NCBI GenBank assembly: GCA_024234635.1
Contig: JACKNX010000014.1
Location: 52,295 to 116,294 of the forward strand
From: Pseudomonadales bacterium
GTDB lineage: Bacteria > Pseudomonadota > Gammaproteobacteria > Pseudomonadales > Azotimanducaceae
Length of the DNA stretch: 64,000 nucleotides
Reading direction: 5' to 3'
Shown: positions 17,130 through 25,182 of the stretch, piece by piece
How the letters are laid out: each line of letters opens with the position of its first letter
How positions within the stretch are numbered: position 1 is the first letter of the stretch
Program-made: the position numbers and the translations under genes
The notes under the pieces: model-generated
What the model was told of the DNA's origin: nothing
What the model saw: only the letters and a program-made list of their open reading frames with translations
The model's database searches: none

Positions 17130-18575
17130 TCAACCGCGCCAGAACATCGGCGTGAACAGCACCATGATCGTCAGCAGTTCAAGGCGTCCCAGCAGCATGG
17201 CGAATGCCAGCAGCCACTTGGCGCCCACCGGCAGGGTCGCGAAATTGCCAGCGGGACCGATGATCTCGCCAAAACCGGGGCCGACATTGGTGAGGCTGGT
17301 GCTGGCTGCGCTGATCGCGGTGATGAGGTCCAGCCCCATCAGCCCCAGCAATAGCGAAACCGCGGCGACGGAAGCGAAGAACAGGAAGCAGAACGCGACC
17401 GCGGAAATCACGATGTCCTCCGGAACGGGATAGTGGTTGTACTGTGTCACGAAGACGCCGTTGGGATGAATCAGCCGCTGGATCTGATTGCGCAGGAAGA
17501 GATAGCCGAGTTGGAAACGGAATATTTTCATGCCGCCGCTGGATGAGCCCGAACAACCGCCGATGAACATGGCGATGAAGAAGATGACGACGCTGAATTC
17601 ACTCCACTGGGTATAGTCGTCCGAGGCATAGCCGGTGGTGGAAACCACCGACACCAGGTTGAAGGTGGCGTGCGTGAAATCGGCGAACGGCGTGCCATGC
17701 TTGCGCAGCGCCAGATGCAGGGTCAGCAACATCATGGCTACAAGCAGGAGAACAAGGAGGCCAACGATCTGCTGATTCGGCGCAAACACCAGCCTCGGCC
17801 TGCGAACGATGGCGATGATGCTGGTGAAAGGCAGGGAGCCGAGGACCATGAAAACGATGGCCACCCAGAGTACGGGCAGGTCGAATCGGGCCATGGACTG
17901 ATCGCTGGTAGCGTAGCCCCCCGTCGAAACCGTTGTCATGGCATGGTTCAGGGCGTCGAACGGGGTCATTCCCGTCAGCCAGTAGCCACTGGCGCACGCC
18001 AGTGTCAGGCCCAGGTAGGTTATACCGATCATGCGGGCCAGCGTCTGAATGCGGGGCATGGACTTGTCGGACCAGTCGGACGATTCGGTGTGGAACAGGC
18101 GCATGCCACCGACCTGCAGGAACGGCAGTATCGAAACCGCCATACCAACCACACCCAGGCCGCCCAGCCACTGCAGGATGGAACGCCACAGCAGAATGGT
18201 GCGAGGCAGACGATCCAGACCGGTCAGCACCGTGGAGCCGGTCGTTGTGATGCCTGACATGGATTCGAAGAATGCATCGGCGAGTGAGCAGGTGCTGAAC
18301 GTCATGGGAACGGCGCCGGCGAGCGCCAGCGTAACCCAGGCACTGCCCGTCAGCAGGTACAGCTGTCGCGCGACCAGATTGAACCCCGGCGCGCGGAAGG
18401 TCGTGGCAAGTATCAGGCCTGCGCCCAGCACGCCGGCCGCGGAGATGGCGAAGGACAGTGTTTCCGTATCGCCGTTCGCGGCGCCCCAGCCCGCCACGAT
18501 GGCCAGCAGCAGCGCCATGATGAGCAGCAGGATACCGTTCACATAGATGACGGGGCGAAAGAGTTTGGCCAACAC
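17130..18575 (-). CDS. trkH: Trk-type potassium uptake channel TrkH
   Basis: An inner-membrane K+ uptake channel of 481 residues, the usual length for TrkH/TrkG, with about ten hydrophobic segments. Selectivity-filter and pore text is visible: SMSGITTTGSTVLTGLD near the first pore loop, then HAMTTVSTGGYATSD, VVSTTGYASDDYTQW and TSLTNVGPGFGEIIGP, four pore loops in order. It would act with TrkA (5146-6522), which lies 11 kb away. First gene of an operon trkH / kdpD-like / kdpE-like. The upstream region to 18747 carries three 12-base tandem repeats and serves a divergent OYE gene as well. Confidence 0.94.
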   Translation of the reverse strand: MLAKLFRPVIYVNGILLLIMALLLAIVAGWGAANGDTETLSFAISAAGVLGAGLILATTFRAPGFNLVARQLYLLTGSAWVTLALAGAVPMTFSTCSLADAFFESMSGITTTGSTVLTGLDRLPRTILLWRSILQWLGGLGVVGMAVSILPFLQVGGMRLFHTESSDWSDKSMPRIQTLARMIGITYLGLTLACASGYWLTGMTPFDALNHAMTTVSTGGYATSDQSMARFDLPVLWVAIVFMVLGSLPFTSIIAIVRRPRLVFAPNQQIVGLLVLLLVAMMLLTLHLALRKHGTPFADFTHATFNLVSVVSTTGYASDDYTQWSEFSVVIFFIAMFIGGCSGSSSGGMKIFRFQLGYLFLRNQIQRLIHPNGVFVTQYNHYPVPEDIVISAVAFCFLFFASVAAVSLLLGLMGLDLITAISAASTSLTNVGPGFGEIIGPAGNFATLPVGAKWLLAFAMLLGRLELLTIMVLFTPMFWRG

Positions 18576-18656
18576 ATCCTCCGGAAGCTGCCGGCCACGG
18601 TAGGTCTCGGGGGGATAAATGAGCGAGCCGAAAAAGCGGGCCGCCGAGTAAACAAT

Positions 18657-18692
18657 CCGTAAATCGAACCGTAAATCGAGCCGTAGATCGAA
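18657..18692. repeat. three tandem 12-base repeats in the trkH/OYE divergent promoter region
   Basis: CCGTAAATCGAA, CCGTAAATCGAG and CCGTAGATCGAA follow each other exactly at 18657-18668, 18669-18680 and 18681-18692. The 12-base period is close to one helical turn plus, and the array sits 81 bases upstream of the trkH start and 54 bases upstream of the OYE ATG. Direct repeats of this kind are typical of binding sites for response regulators of the OmpR/KdpE class, which bind as tandem dimers; the kdpE-like gene is in the trkH operon. Regulation by that protein is inference. Confidence 0.7.
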
Positions 18693-18746
18693 GGTTCGCC
18701 CGCGTTATGGGTAGAATGCGCGGTTTTTTCCGTCGGGTGACCCACC

Positions 18747-19823
18747 ATGCAGCCACTTCTTGCCCCACTACGATTTCCGCGCGGCCCCGCCATGCCCAAC
18801 CGGTTCATGGTGGCGCCACTGACCAACAGCTCCAGCCATGCCGATGGCACCATCTCTGAGCGCGAGCACCGCTGGCTGGAAATGCGGGCGCAGGGCGGTT
18901 TCGGCGCCACGATGACTTGCGCTGCCCACGTGCAGGCCGTTGGGCAGGGTTTTCCAGGGCAGCTGGGTGTATTCGGCGACCAGCACCTGCCGGGTCTGAC
19001 AGGTATTGCGCATGCGATTCGTGCCCATGGCAGCGTGGCGCTGATGCAGCTCCATCATGCAGGCAACCGGTCGCCGAAGGCGCTGATCGGCACGACACCG
19101 GTTTGTCCATCGGACGATCCGGTATCCGGAGCGCGCTCGCTCACCACCGCGGAAGTGGAAGCGCTGGCGGAAGATTTCATTGCCGCTGCGCGGCGGGCCG
19201 AACTTGCAGGTTTCCACGGCGTGGAACTGCATGGCGCCCACGGCTATATCCTGTGTCAGTTCCTCAGTGACGAAATCAACCAGCGCCAGGATCGATACGG
19301 CGGCTCCCTCGACAACCGCGCCCGCTTGCTGCTGGATATCATCGACGGCATCCGTCGGGTATGCGGCCCTGACTTCATCGTCGGCGTGCGACTGTCACCG
19401 GAGCGCTTCGGCATGCGCCTGGCTGAGATTCGCGAACTTGCGCAGCGGCTTATCGATGGTGGCCAGGTCGATTTTCTCGACATGTCGCTGTGGAACTGCT
19501 TCAAGCACGCGATTGAGCCAGGTTTCGACCACAAGCCCCTCATCGACTGGTTCGGCGATCTTGAGCGCAGGAACGTTCCGGTGGGCGCTGCGGGCAAGTT
19601 GTATCAGCCGGCGGAAGCGCAGCGGGCGCTCGACGCAGGCATGGACTTCGTGCTGCTGGGTCGCATGGCGATCCTGCATCATGATTATCCGGCGCGACTG
19701 GCCGCGGACCCTGAATTTTCCCCGAGTGGTCTGCCCGTTTCCGTGGACTATCTGACCAGCGAGGGTCTGGGGCCCGAGTTCGTCGAGTACATGCGGCAGT
19801 GGAAAGGCTTCGTTGCCGACTGA
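18747..19823 (+). CDS. NADH:flavin oxidoreductase, Old Yellow Enzyme family
   Basis: A 358-residue FMN-dependent TIM-barrel enzyme of the OYE family, which reduces activated C=C bonds (enones) or related substrates. The family is visible in LRFPRGPAMPNRFMVAPLTN near the start (the loop that holds the flavin), GVELHGAHGYILCQFLS near residue 150-166 with the substrate-binding HGAHG, QDRYGGSLDNRARLL near 176-190, and VGVRLSPE near 213. Length is that of the short OYE group, without the iron-sulfur and NAD domains of the dienoyl-CoA reductase type. Divergent from trkH. Convergent with the NTF2-like gene, sharing a stem-loop. Confidence 0.93.
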   Translation: MQPLLAPLRFPRGPAMPNRFMVAPLTNSSSHADGTISEREHRWLEMRAQGGFGATMTCAAHVQAVGQGFPGQLGVFGDQHLPGLTGIAHAIRAHGSVALMQLHHAGNRSPKALIGTTPVCPSDDPVSGARSLTTAEVEALAEDFIAAARRAELAGFHGVELHGAHGYILCQFLSDEINQRQDRYGGSLDNRARLLLDIIDGIRRVCGPDFIVGVRLSPERFGMRLAEIRELAQRLIDGGQVDFLDMSLWNCFKHAIEPGFDHKPLIDWFGDLERRNVPVGAAGKLYQPAEAQRALDAGMDFVLLGRMAILHHDYPARLAADPEFSPSGLPVSVDYLTSEGLGPEFVEYMRQWKGFVAD

Positions 19824-19833
19824 TTCAGTAACC

Positions 19834-19856
19834 GGCCTGCGTCACATACGCAGGCC
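19834..19856. terminator. stem-loop shared by two convergent genes
   Basis: GGCCTGCGT-CACAT-ACGCAGGCC is a perfect 9-base-pair stem with a 5-base loop, 11 bases after the OYE stop. Its right arm lies inside the last codons of the convergent NTF2-like gene. No T-tract follows on either side, so it is a possible but not classic bidirectional terminator. Confidence 0.5.
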
Positions 19857-20291
19857 ATGGAACTCACGTTTCGGCCACAGGAAGTCAATGCGGGTGCGGT
19901 GGATCTTCCATTCACCGTTCACCTTCCGGTAGACGTCGTCGTAGATGCCGAACAGATTGATTGGAAATTCGGCGCCCTCCGCGACATTGAGATTCAGCTG
20001 ATACCAGCGACCATAGGCTTCATCCTTGCCGGTCAACCGGATCCAGGGGTTGGTGACGGCGTGCATCTGCGAGTGCACCGCCCGGCCGCTGCCAATCAGG
20101 AAGTCGTGATAACGCGCGCGAATCTGTTCCTTGCCCACCCAGTCGCCGCCGAAGTTGGGCCCGTACTCGCAAACGGCATCGTCGGTGAACAGATCAACGA
20201 GCTCATCCAGCATGTTGCCGTCGTAGTAGTGCGAGTAGAGGTGGCGCATCGATTTGATGGCCTCGATTTCCAGCAATTCATCTATCGTCAT
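19842..20291 (-). CDS. SnoaL/NTF2-like fold protein
   Basis: A 149-residue protein with the cone-shaped NTF2/SnoaL fold: an N-terminal helix (DELLEIEAIKSMRHLYSHYY), then YDGNMLDELVDLFTDDAVC and SQMHAVTNPWIRLTGKDEAYG, ending with the conserved strand text NGEWKIHRTRIDFLW. Such proteins act as small dehydratases, isomerases or ketosteroid isomerase-like enzymes, often beside SDR, OYE and MBL genes in degradative clusters, as here. A specific reaction cannot be assigned. It is convergent with the OYE gene and 82 bases downstream of the MBL gene on the same strand. Confidence 0.82.
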   Translation of the reverse strand: MTIDELLEIEAIKSMRHLYSHYYDGNMLDELVDLFTDDAVCEYGPNFGGDWVGKEQIRARYHDFLIGSGRAVHSQMHAVTNPWIRLTGKDEAYGRWYQLNLNVAEGAEFPINLFGIYDDVYRKVNGEWKIHRTRIDFLWPKREFHGLRM

Positions 20292-20373
20292 TGGGCCCCC
20301 TGCGCTCCAGAGCGCGTGTGTTGCGACGTGCCGGGTGACGTTGGTCGAACGTCACCGTATGGTGGTTCTTGGC

Positions 20374-21234
20374 TCAACCCACATCAAAGCGGAAGGCATT
20401 GCCATCGCGCCTGACGTGCCCGGCTGTCGGCGCGGCGAAGTGTGTGCCGATGACCAGGATCGGTTCGTCCGCCACCTTGTTCATCATCCCCTGGCGCGTG
20501 GAGGCGCCTTTGACCGGGTCGCTGTCGAATGATGGAGACCATTCGGGATGCCCGAACTGGCAGGGGTGGTGCAGCATGTCGCCGGTGATCATGGCCCGCT
20601 CGCCACGAGACTCGATCAATACGCTCACGTGCCCGGGGGTATGACCGGGCGTCGGTGTCAGGCGGATTTCCGGCGAGATGACGTGGTCCATTTCCACCAG
20701 TTGTGCCAGGCCGTGATCGAACACGGGCTTTACCGAATCGGAGAGGATCGCCTGCTGCTCTTCATCGCCCTCCGCCGTCCAGTGGGCGTATTCCTGGCGA
20801 CCGATCAGATACTTCGCTTTCGGAAAGGTCGGGATCCATTTGCCGTCCACCAGCATGGTATTCCAGCCCACGTGATCCACGTGCAGGTGCGTACACACGA
20901 CGGCGTCTACACTGTCCGTCGCCCAACCGGCTTCCTGCAGCGAATTGAGAAATCCGGTCTGCAGTGGCTGATTTCCCAGCAGGCCGCGTGGCTTGTCGTT
21001 CCCGAAGCAAGTGTCGACCACCAGTCGTATGCCGGGTGCATCCACCAGGAGCGCGTGAATGGACAGGCGCAGCGCGCCGTCTTCGGTCACGAAGTGGGGA
21101 TATAGCCACGGCATGCTCCGCAGCGCCTCAGGCGTGGCCTGCTTCAGGAACGCCTGTTCCGGGTGGTAGGGGACAGGCATTTCCATTTCCAGTACGCGGG
21201 TGATTGTCACATCACCAATTTTCCAGCGGATCAT
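20374..21234 (-). CDS. metallo-beta-lactamase-fold hydrolase
   Basis: A 286-residue MBL-fold enzyme expected to bind two zinc ions. The motif HxHxDH reads THLHVDHVGW near residue 117, the third-ligand His is in PTPGHTPGHV near 188, the Asp in ITGDMLHHP near 208 and the last His in GTHFAAPTAGHV near the end. All metal ligands are present, so it is likely active. The family includes lactonases, sulfatases and carboxyl-ester hydrolases; the text FRFD and the LEMEMPVPYHP opening do not allow a narrower call. It forms a likely transcript with the NTF2-like gene downstream. Confidence 0.88.
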   Translation of the reverse strand: MIRWKIGDVTITRVLEMEMPVPYHPEQAFLKQATPEALRSMPWLYPHFVTEDGALRLSIHALLVDAPGIRLVVDTCFGNDKPRGLLGNQPLQTGFLNSLQEAGWATDSVDAVVCTHLHVDHVGWNTMLVDGKWIPTFPKAKYLIGRQEYAHWTAEGDEEQQAILSDSVKPVFDHGLAQLVEMDHVISPEIRLTPTPGHTPGHVSVLIESRGERAMITGDMLHHPCQFGHPEWSPSFDSDPVKGASTRQGMMNKVADEPILVIGTHFAAPTAGHVRRDGNAFRFDVG

Positions 21235-21298
21235 GGGTGTCGGCTCCTCGGTCGTGCGGGGTTGCGGTGTTGGCTGAGTGGGGATGCTCGCCGGTTTG

Positions 21299-22078
21299 TC
21301 ACAGCGCGTCCAGCATGCGTTTCAGCGCGAAGTGGCGGAAGCTCGTGAGAGCCAGCTCCTCCACCTCGGGCCAGTTCACGTCGGTTTCCACGTCCAGCGC
21401 TATCCAGCCATTGTGGCCCAGGTAGTGCGGCACGCTGTAGCGTGTATCGAGGGTAAGCACATCCTGACGTTCGGCGCCAACGCGGAAGGCGAAGTTCAAG
21501 CGGCCGTCGTTGCGCCATGCCTGGGCAAACGTCTTTTTTCCGGCCTTCCAGACGGGATTGCCGAAACTTGCGCCTTCGGTGGTCTCCGGCAGAGAAAGGC
21601 AGAACGATGCCAGGCGACGCAACTTCTTCCGCACCTTGTCCGGGCTGAGAGGATCGAAAGCTTCCGGCGCGATACCGGTTGTCGGGGGATCGATGTCGGG
21701 AACGGGAGGCATGGACTTCCGCAGTCCTGGTGGCGCAATGACGGCGTAGGCTTCCCAGACCCGTTCGGCGATGGATCGCCACGGCAGCGCGCGATCCAGG
21801 TTCACGCCGAGCCAGCCGCGTACACCGACATACGGGGGGACGAAGTAACCGTCCGGATCCCTCTCCACGTGGAACGCCTGGGCGCCCGGTGGCGCGGCCA
21901 GCCAGAGTGCGATACGCCTGTCGCCGTGGTGATTCACAGCGAAGCTGGCGAAGTTCCTGCCTTTCACGCGGAAATCCGGTGAACCGTGCGCAATCACTTC
22001 CGTGGTTTCCGGCAGCGACAGGCAAAGTTCGCGCACGGCGTCGTCGATCGCCTTCCCCCGCTTGCCCTTGATGGCCAT
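21299..22078 (-). CDS. MmcQ/YjbR family protein with two tandem YjbR domains
   Basis: A 259-residue protein. ATG at 22078 is preferred because a GGGGAGAG ribosome binding site precedes it; the open frame further upstream to 22471 is not protein-like. The product has two copies of the MmcQ/YjbR (CyaY-like fold) domain: the first with LCLSLPETTEVIAHGSPDF near residue 17, the second with FCLSLPETTEGASFGNPVW near 148. Family members are normally about 115-130 residues, so this is an internal duplication. The fold is thought to bind DNA or a small partner, but the role is unknown. Divergent from the luciferase-like oxidoreductase gene at 22191. Confidence 0.85.
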   Translation of the reverse strand: MAIKGKRGKAIDDAVRELCLSLPETTEVIAHGSPDFRVKGRNFASFAVNHHGDRRIALWLAAPPGAQAFHVERDPDGYFVPPYVGVRGWLGVNLDRALPWRSIAERVWEAYAVIAPPGLRKSMPPVPDIDPPTTGIAPEAFDPLSPDKVRKKLRRLASFCLSLPETTEGASFGNPVWKAGKKTFAQAWRNDGRLNFAFRVGAERQDVLTLDTRYSVPHYLGHNGWIALDVETDVNWPEVEELALTSFRHFALKRMLDAL

Positions 22079-22190
22079 TGCAAACTCTCCCCGGGACGCG
22101 TGAGGGTTAGCGTAGCGCGGCTGACATTGCGTGTCCCGCGCCGTGCGTTTTGTTGTACGCTGCCGCACTCCACGGCAGGAAGAAAACACG

Positions 22191-23099
22191 ATGCGTATCG
22201 GGGTCATGATCGGGTCGGATGGCGTGCGCGACACGCTGGATGCCGTCATCAGCAAGGCGAAGGCGGCCGAAGCGGCCGGCCTGGACAATGTGTGGCTGGC
22301 GAACATCTTCTCCTTTGATGCCATCAGCACGCTGGCGCTGATCGGTCGGGAAACCTCCCGCATCGGGCTCGGCACCGCGGTAACACCGACGTACCCCCGG
22401 CACCCGACAGCCATGGCGCAGCAGGCCATGACAGCAGCCGCGGCGAGTGCGGGCCGGTTCACCCTGGGCATCGGGCTTTCGCATCAGGTTGTGATCGAGA
22501 ACATGTTCGGCCTGTCTTACGACAAACCTGCACGGCACATGCGGGAATACCTGTCCGTTCTGATGCCGTTGCTGCGTGGGGAAACAGTCGCGTTCAACGG
22601 TGAGGTTTATCGCGTCAACGGTGTCACGCTCGATATTCCCGGTGGCACCAGTCCGTCCGTGGTCATTGCCGCGCTCGGGCCGGTCATGCTGCGGCTTGCC
22701 GCGCAGATGTGCGATGGCACCAACACCTGGATGGTGGGGCCGAAGACCATGGAAAACCATATCGTGCGTTCGCTGCGTGTCGCGGGCAGCGACAATCCGC
22801 GTGTGGTAGGCGGGTTCCCCGTACTGCTGACCGACAAGCCGGATGCGGCGCGCGCCGAGCTCGGCCGTTCGCTGACCATCTACGGTCAGTTGCCGAGCTA
22901 TCGGGCGATGCTCGATCGCGAAGGGCTTGCCAATCCGGAAGATGTGGCGATCCTCGGCGACGAGAATCTCCTGCGCGGCGAGATCCGGCGGCTGGCGGAG
23001 ATTGGAGTTACCGATTTCAATGCCGCCGTGGTCGGCTCCGATCCGGAGGCGTACGCGCGCACGCTGGCGTTTCTGGGGGATATCGCCGGTAGCGTCTGA
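22191..23099 (+). CDS. F420-dependent-type LLM (luciferase-like) oxidoreductase
   Basis: A 302-residue TIM-barrel luciferase-like monooxygenase. The start at 22191 has an AGGAAGA ribosome binding site 7 bases before it. The text MRIGVMIGSDGVRD, AAGLDNVWLANIFSFDAIST, RIGLGTAVTPTYPRHP and GRFTLGIGLSHQVVIENMFG match the LLM families that use F420 rather than FMN (TIGR03564-like). Cofactor assignment is supported by the cofD/cofE/npdG cluster at the left end but is not proven by sequence. The reaction is unknown. It is not near another obvious operon partner; the next gene (phosphoesterase) is 188 bases on. Confidence 0.88.
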   Translation: MRIGVMIGSDGVRDTLDAVISKAKAAEAAGLDNVWLANIFSFDAISTLALIGRETSRIGLGTAVTPTYPRHPTAMAQQAMTAAAASAGRFTLGIGLSHQVVIENMFGLSYDKPARHMREYLSVLMPLLRGETVAFNGEVYRVNGVTLDIPGGTSPSVVIAALGPVMLRLAAQMCDGTNTWMVGPKTMENHIVRSLRVAGSDNPRVVGGFPVLLTDKPDAARAELGRSLTIYGQLPSYRAMLDREGLANPEDVAILGDENLLRGEIRRLAEIGVTDFNAAVVGSDPEAYARTLAFLGDIAGSV

Positions 23100-23287
23100 T
23101 CCCGCTGGACCGCTGCAGGCCGATGCGTGCAACAGCATCGGCCGTGAACCGGCCGTAATCCGCGCTTCCCGCCGTGATATACGGCCTGTGGCCGGGGGTT
23201 CGCTCGTCACGGAAATGTCACTGCATGTTCACGGCCCTGATACGTGACCACTTCAGAGTGCGCGCGTCTGTTGATCCGTGGACGTAA
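23100..23287. other. intergenic region before the phosphoesterase gene
   Basis: About 190 bases with no gene. GCCGTGAACCGGCCG near 23142 and CGGCCTGTGGCCGGG near 23184 are short GC-rich dyads that may terminate the oxidoreductase message. Confidence 0.35.
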
Positions 23288-24079
23288 ATGTTTTCCGACA
23301 AGACGCACTATCGATCGATCTTCATTTCCGACACGCACCTCGGTACCCGCGGATGTCAGGCGGAGCGACTGGCTGGTTTTCTCAAGGCGCATACCTGCGA
23401 TCAGCTGTACCTGGTGGGCGATATCGTGGACGGCTGGCGCCTGAAGTCCGGTTTCTACTGGCCGCAGGAACACAACAACGTCATGCGCCGCATTCTCACG
23501 GCGGCGAAGCGCGATACCGAAGTCATCTACGTGACCGGCAACCACGATGAGTTTCTTCGCCGTTACGCCGACATGCAGCTTGGCAGTCTGCGTATTGTGA
23601 ATCGCGCGATTCACACGACCGCCGACGGGCGACAGATGCTGGTGATTCATGGCGACGAATACGATGTCGTCACGCGCTACCATCGCTGGATCGCCTTCCT
23701 CGGCGATATGGGCTATACGCTGCTGCTGAACTGCAACGGCCTGGTGAACTGGGCGCGGCGGCGGCTCGGCTACGGCTACTGGTCGTTGTCGGCGTGGCTG
23801 AAGTACAAGGTCAAGCGAGCGGTGAGTTACATCGGCGAGTTCGAACAGGCGCTGGCGCGACAGTGCCGGCAGGAACGTTTCGATGGCGTCATCTGCGGCC
23901 ATATCCATCATGCCGAGATTCGTCAGGTCGACGGCATCGAGTACCTGAACTGCGGGGACTGGGTGGAATCTTGTACGGCAGTTGTCGAAGACCGGCTGGG
24001 CCGGTTTTCCATCGTCCGCTGGACGGAAGATGTTCCTAGTGCCGAGATTGTCCCGTTACGGCAGGCGCGACGGGCATGA
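23288..24079 (+). CDS. LpxH-like metallophosphoesterase
   Basis: A 263-residue calcineurin-like phosphoesterase. The five metal-binding motifs are intact: SDTHLG (residues 14-19), GDIVDGW near 44, GNHDEF near 83, HGDEYD near 118 and CGHIHHAEI near 202-210. The family covers UDP-2,3-diacylglucosamine diphosphatase (LpxH) and related membrane-associated pyrophosphatases. The context argues against a simple lpxH: it overlaps by 4 bases (ATGA) with a GT4 glycosyltransferase gene, a pairing seen in envelope lipid glycosylation loci. The RHFARRA-like C-terminus shows nothing special. Confidence 0.88.
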   Translation: MFSDKTHYRSIFISDTHLGTRGCQAERLAGFLKAHTCDQLYLVGDIVDGWRLKSGFYWPQEHNNVMRRILTAAKRDTEVIYVTGNHDEFLRRYADMQLGSLRIVNRAIHTTADGRQMLVIHGDEYDVVTRYHRWIAFLGDMGYTLLLNCNGLVNWARRRLGYGYWSLSAWLKYKVKRAVSYIGEFEQALARQCRQERFDGVICGHIHHAEIRQVDGIEYLNCGDWVESCTAVVEDRLGRFSIVRWTEDVPSAEIVPLRQARRA

Positions 24080-25125
24080 AGACGCTGTTGCTGATAACGG
24101 ATGCCTGGCGGCCACAGACCAACGGTGTCGTCACCACACTGGAGGCGTTGCTGGATGAACTGCCCGCCATGGGCTGGCGCGCCGAGGTCATCCATCCGGG
24201 ACGTTTCCGCACGCTACCCATGCCGGGGTATGCGGAGATTCGTCTGGCGTTGAATCCCTGGCGCCTGCGGGCGATGTATCGGGAGGCGAAACCTGATGCG
24301 GTGCATATCGCGACGGAGGGACCGCTCGGCATCGCCGCGCGGCTCATGCTGGCGGCGTCGGGCATTCCATTCACGTCGGCGGTACACACCCGTTTCCCGG
24401 AATACGTGTCCGAGCGGCTCGGCATCCCTCTCGCCCTCGGCTATGCGTTCATGCGCTGGATGCATGCGCCTGCCACAACAACGCTGTGCACCAGCGTCTC
24501 CAGTCGGAACGATCTGTCTGCCTGGGGCATGACGCATCTTCAAGTCTGGGGCGGCGGTGTGGATACGCGTCGTTTCCAGCCCGATCCGCTGCGGCAGCCG
24601 TCCGCTCGACCGGTGCTTCTGTACGTGGGCAGGGTGGCAAAGGAGAAAAACCTTGAAGCCTTCCTCGCAATGAACATTGACGCTGAGAAACGCATTGTCG
24701 GTGATGGGCCTGCCCGGGCGGCACTGGAACGTCGTTTCCCTGAAGCAGCCTGGCTTGGATATCGCTTCGGTGATGACCTGGTGCGCGAGTATGCGACAGC
24801 GGACGTCTTCGTTTTCCCGTCGCGCACCGATACGCTCGGTCTCGTGATGCTGGAAGCGATGGCATGCGGAACGCCTGTTGCCGCCTATCCTGTCATCGGA
24901 CCGCTCGATGTGGTGTTACCAGACATCAACGGTTGGCTCGATGAAGACCTTGCCGTGGCGGTACAGCGGGCAGTGAAGATTTCCCGGGAGACCTGTGCGG
25001 CTTCCATGCGCTGCTGGAGCTGGCGTTCGCTTGCGCGTCAGTTTCTTCACGCCCTGACACCCGTGTCGGCGACTCCGGTTACCGGCGGTTCTGCCAGTCT
25101 GGTGACTGGAATTTCCCGCGGATAG
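24076..25125 (+). CDS. GT4-family glycosyltransferase
   Basis: A 349-residue GT-B glycosyltransferase of family 4. The N-terminal half carries the ITDAWRPQTNGVVTTL glycine-rich acceptor loop; the C-terminal nucleotide-sugar half has LYVGRVAKEKNLEAF near 181-195 and the E-x7-E motif region SRTDTLGLVMLEAMACGTPV near 254-273. This text is typical of the MgtA/alpha-mannosyltransferase-type transferases that act on diacylglycerol or an envelope lipid. It is translationally coupled to the upstream phosphoesterase (4-base overlap), suggesting the pair acts on one pathway. The donor and acceptor are not determined by the sequence. Confidence 0.9.
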   Translation: MKTLLLITDAWRPQTNGVVTTLEALLDELPAMGWRAEVIHPGRFRTLPMPGYAEIRLALNPWRLRAMYREAKPDAVHIATEGPLGIAARLMLAASGIPFTSAVHTRFPEYVSERLGIPLALGYAFMRWMHAPATTTLCTSVSSRNDLSAWGMTHLQVWGGGVDTRRFQPDPLRQPSARPVLLYVGRVAKEKNLEAFLAMNIDAEKRIVGDGPARAALERRFPEAAWLGYRFGDDLVREYATADVFVFPSRTDTLGLVMLEAMACGTPVAAYPVIGPLDVVLPDINGWLDEDLAVAVQRAVKISRETCAASMRCWSWRSLARQFLHALTPVSATPVTGGSASLVTGISRG

Positions 25126-25182
25126 TCATTTCGCCGTGTCGGGCGATTGATTGCCTGACTCCCTCCGGCCGGACGTCGACCA

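Noticed and set aside
18657..18692. CRISPR-like array
   Set aside because: The repeats are 12 bases and directly adjacent without spacers; no cas gene is present.
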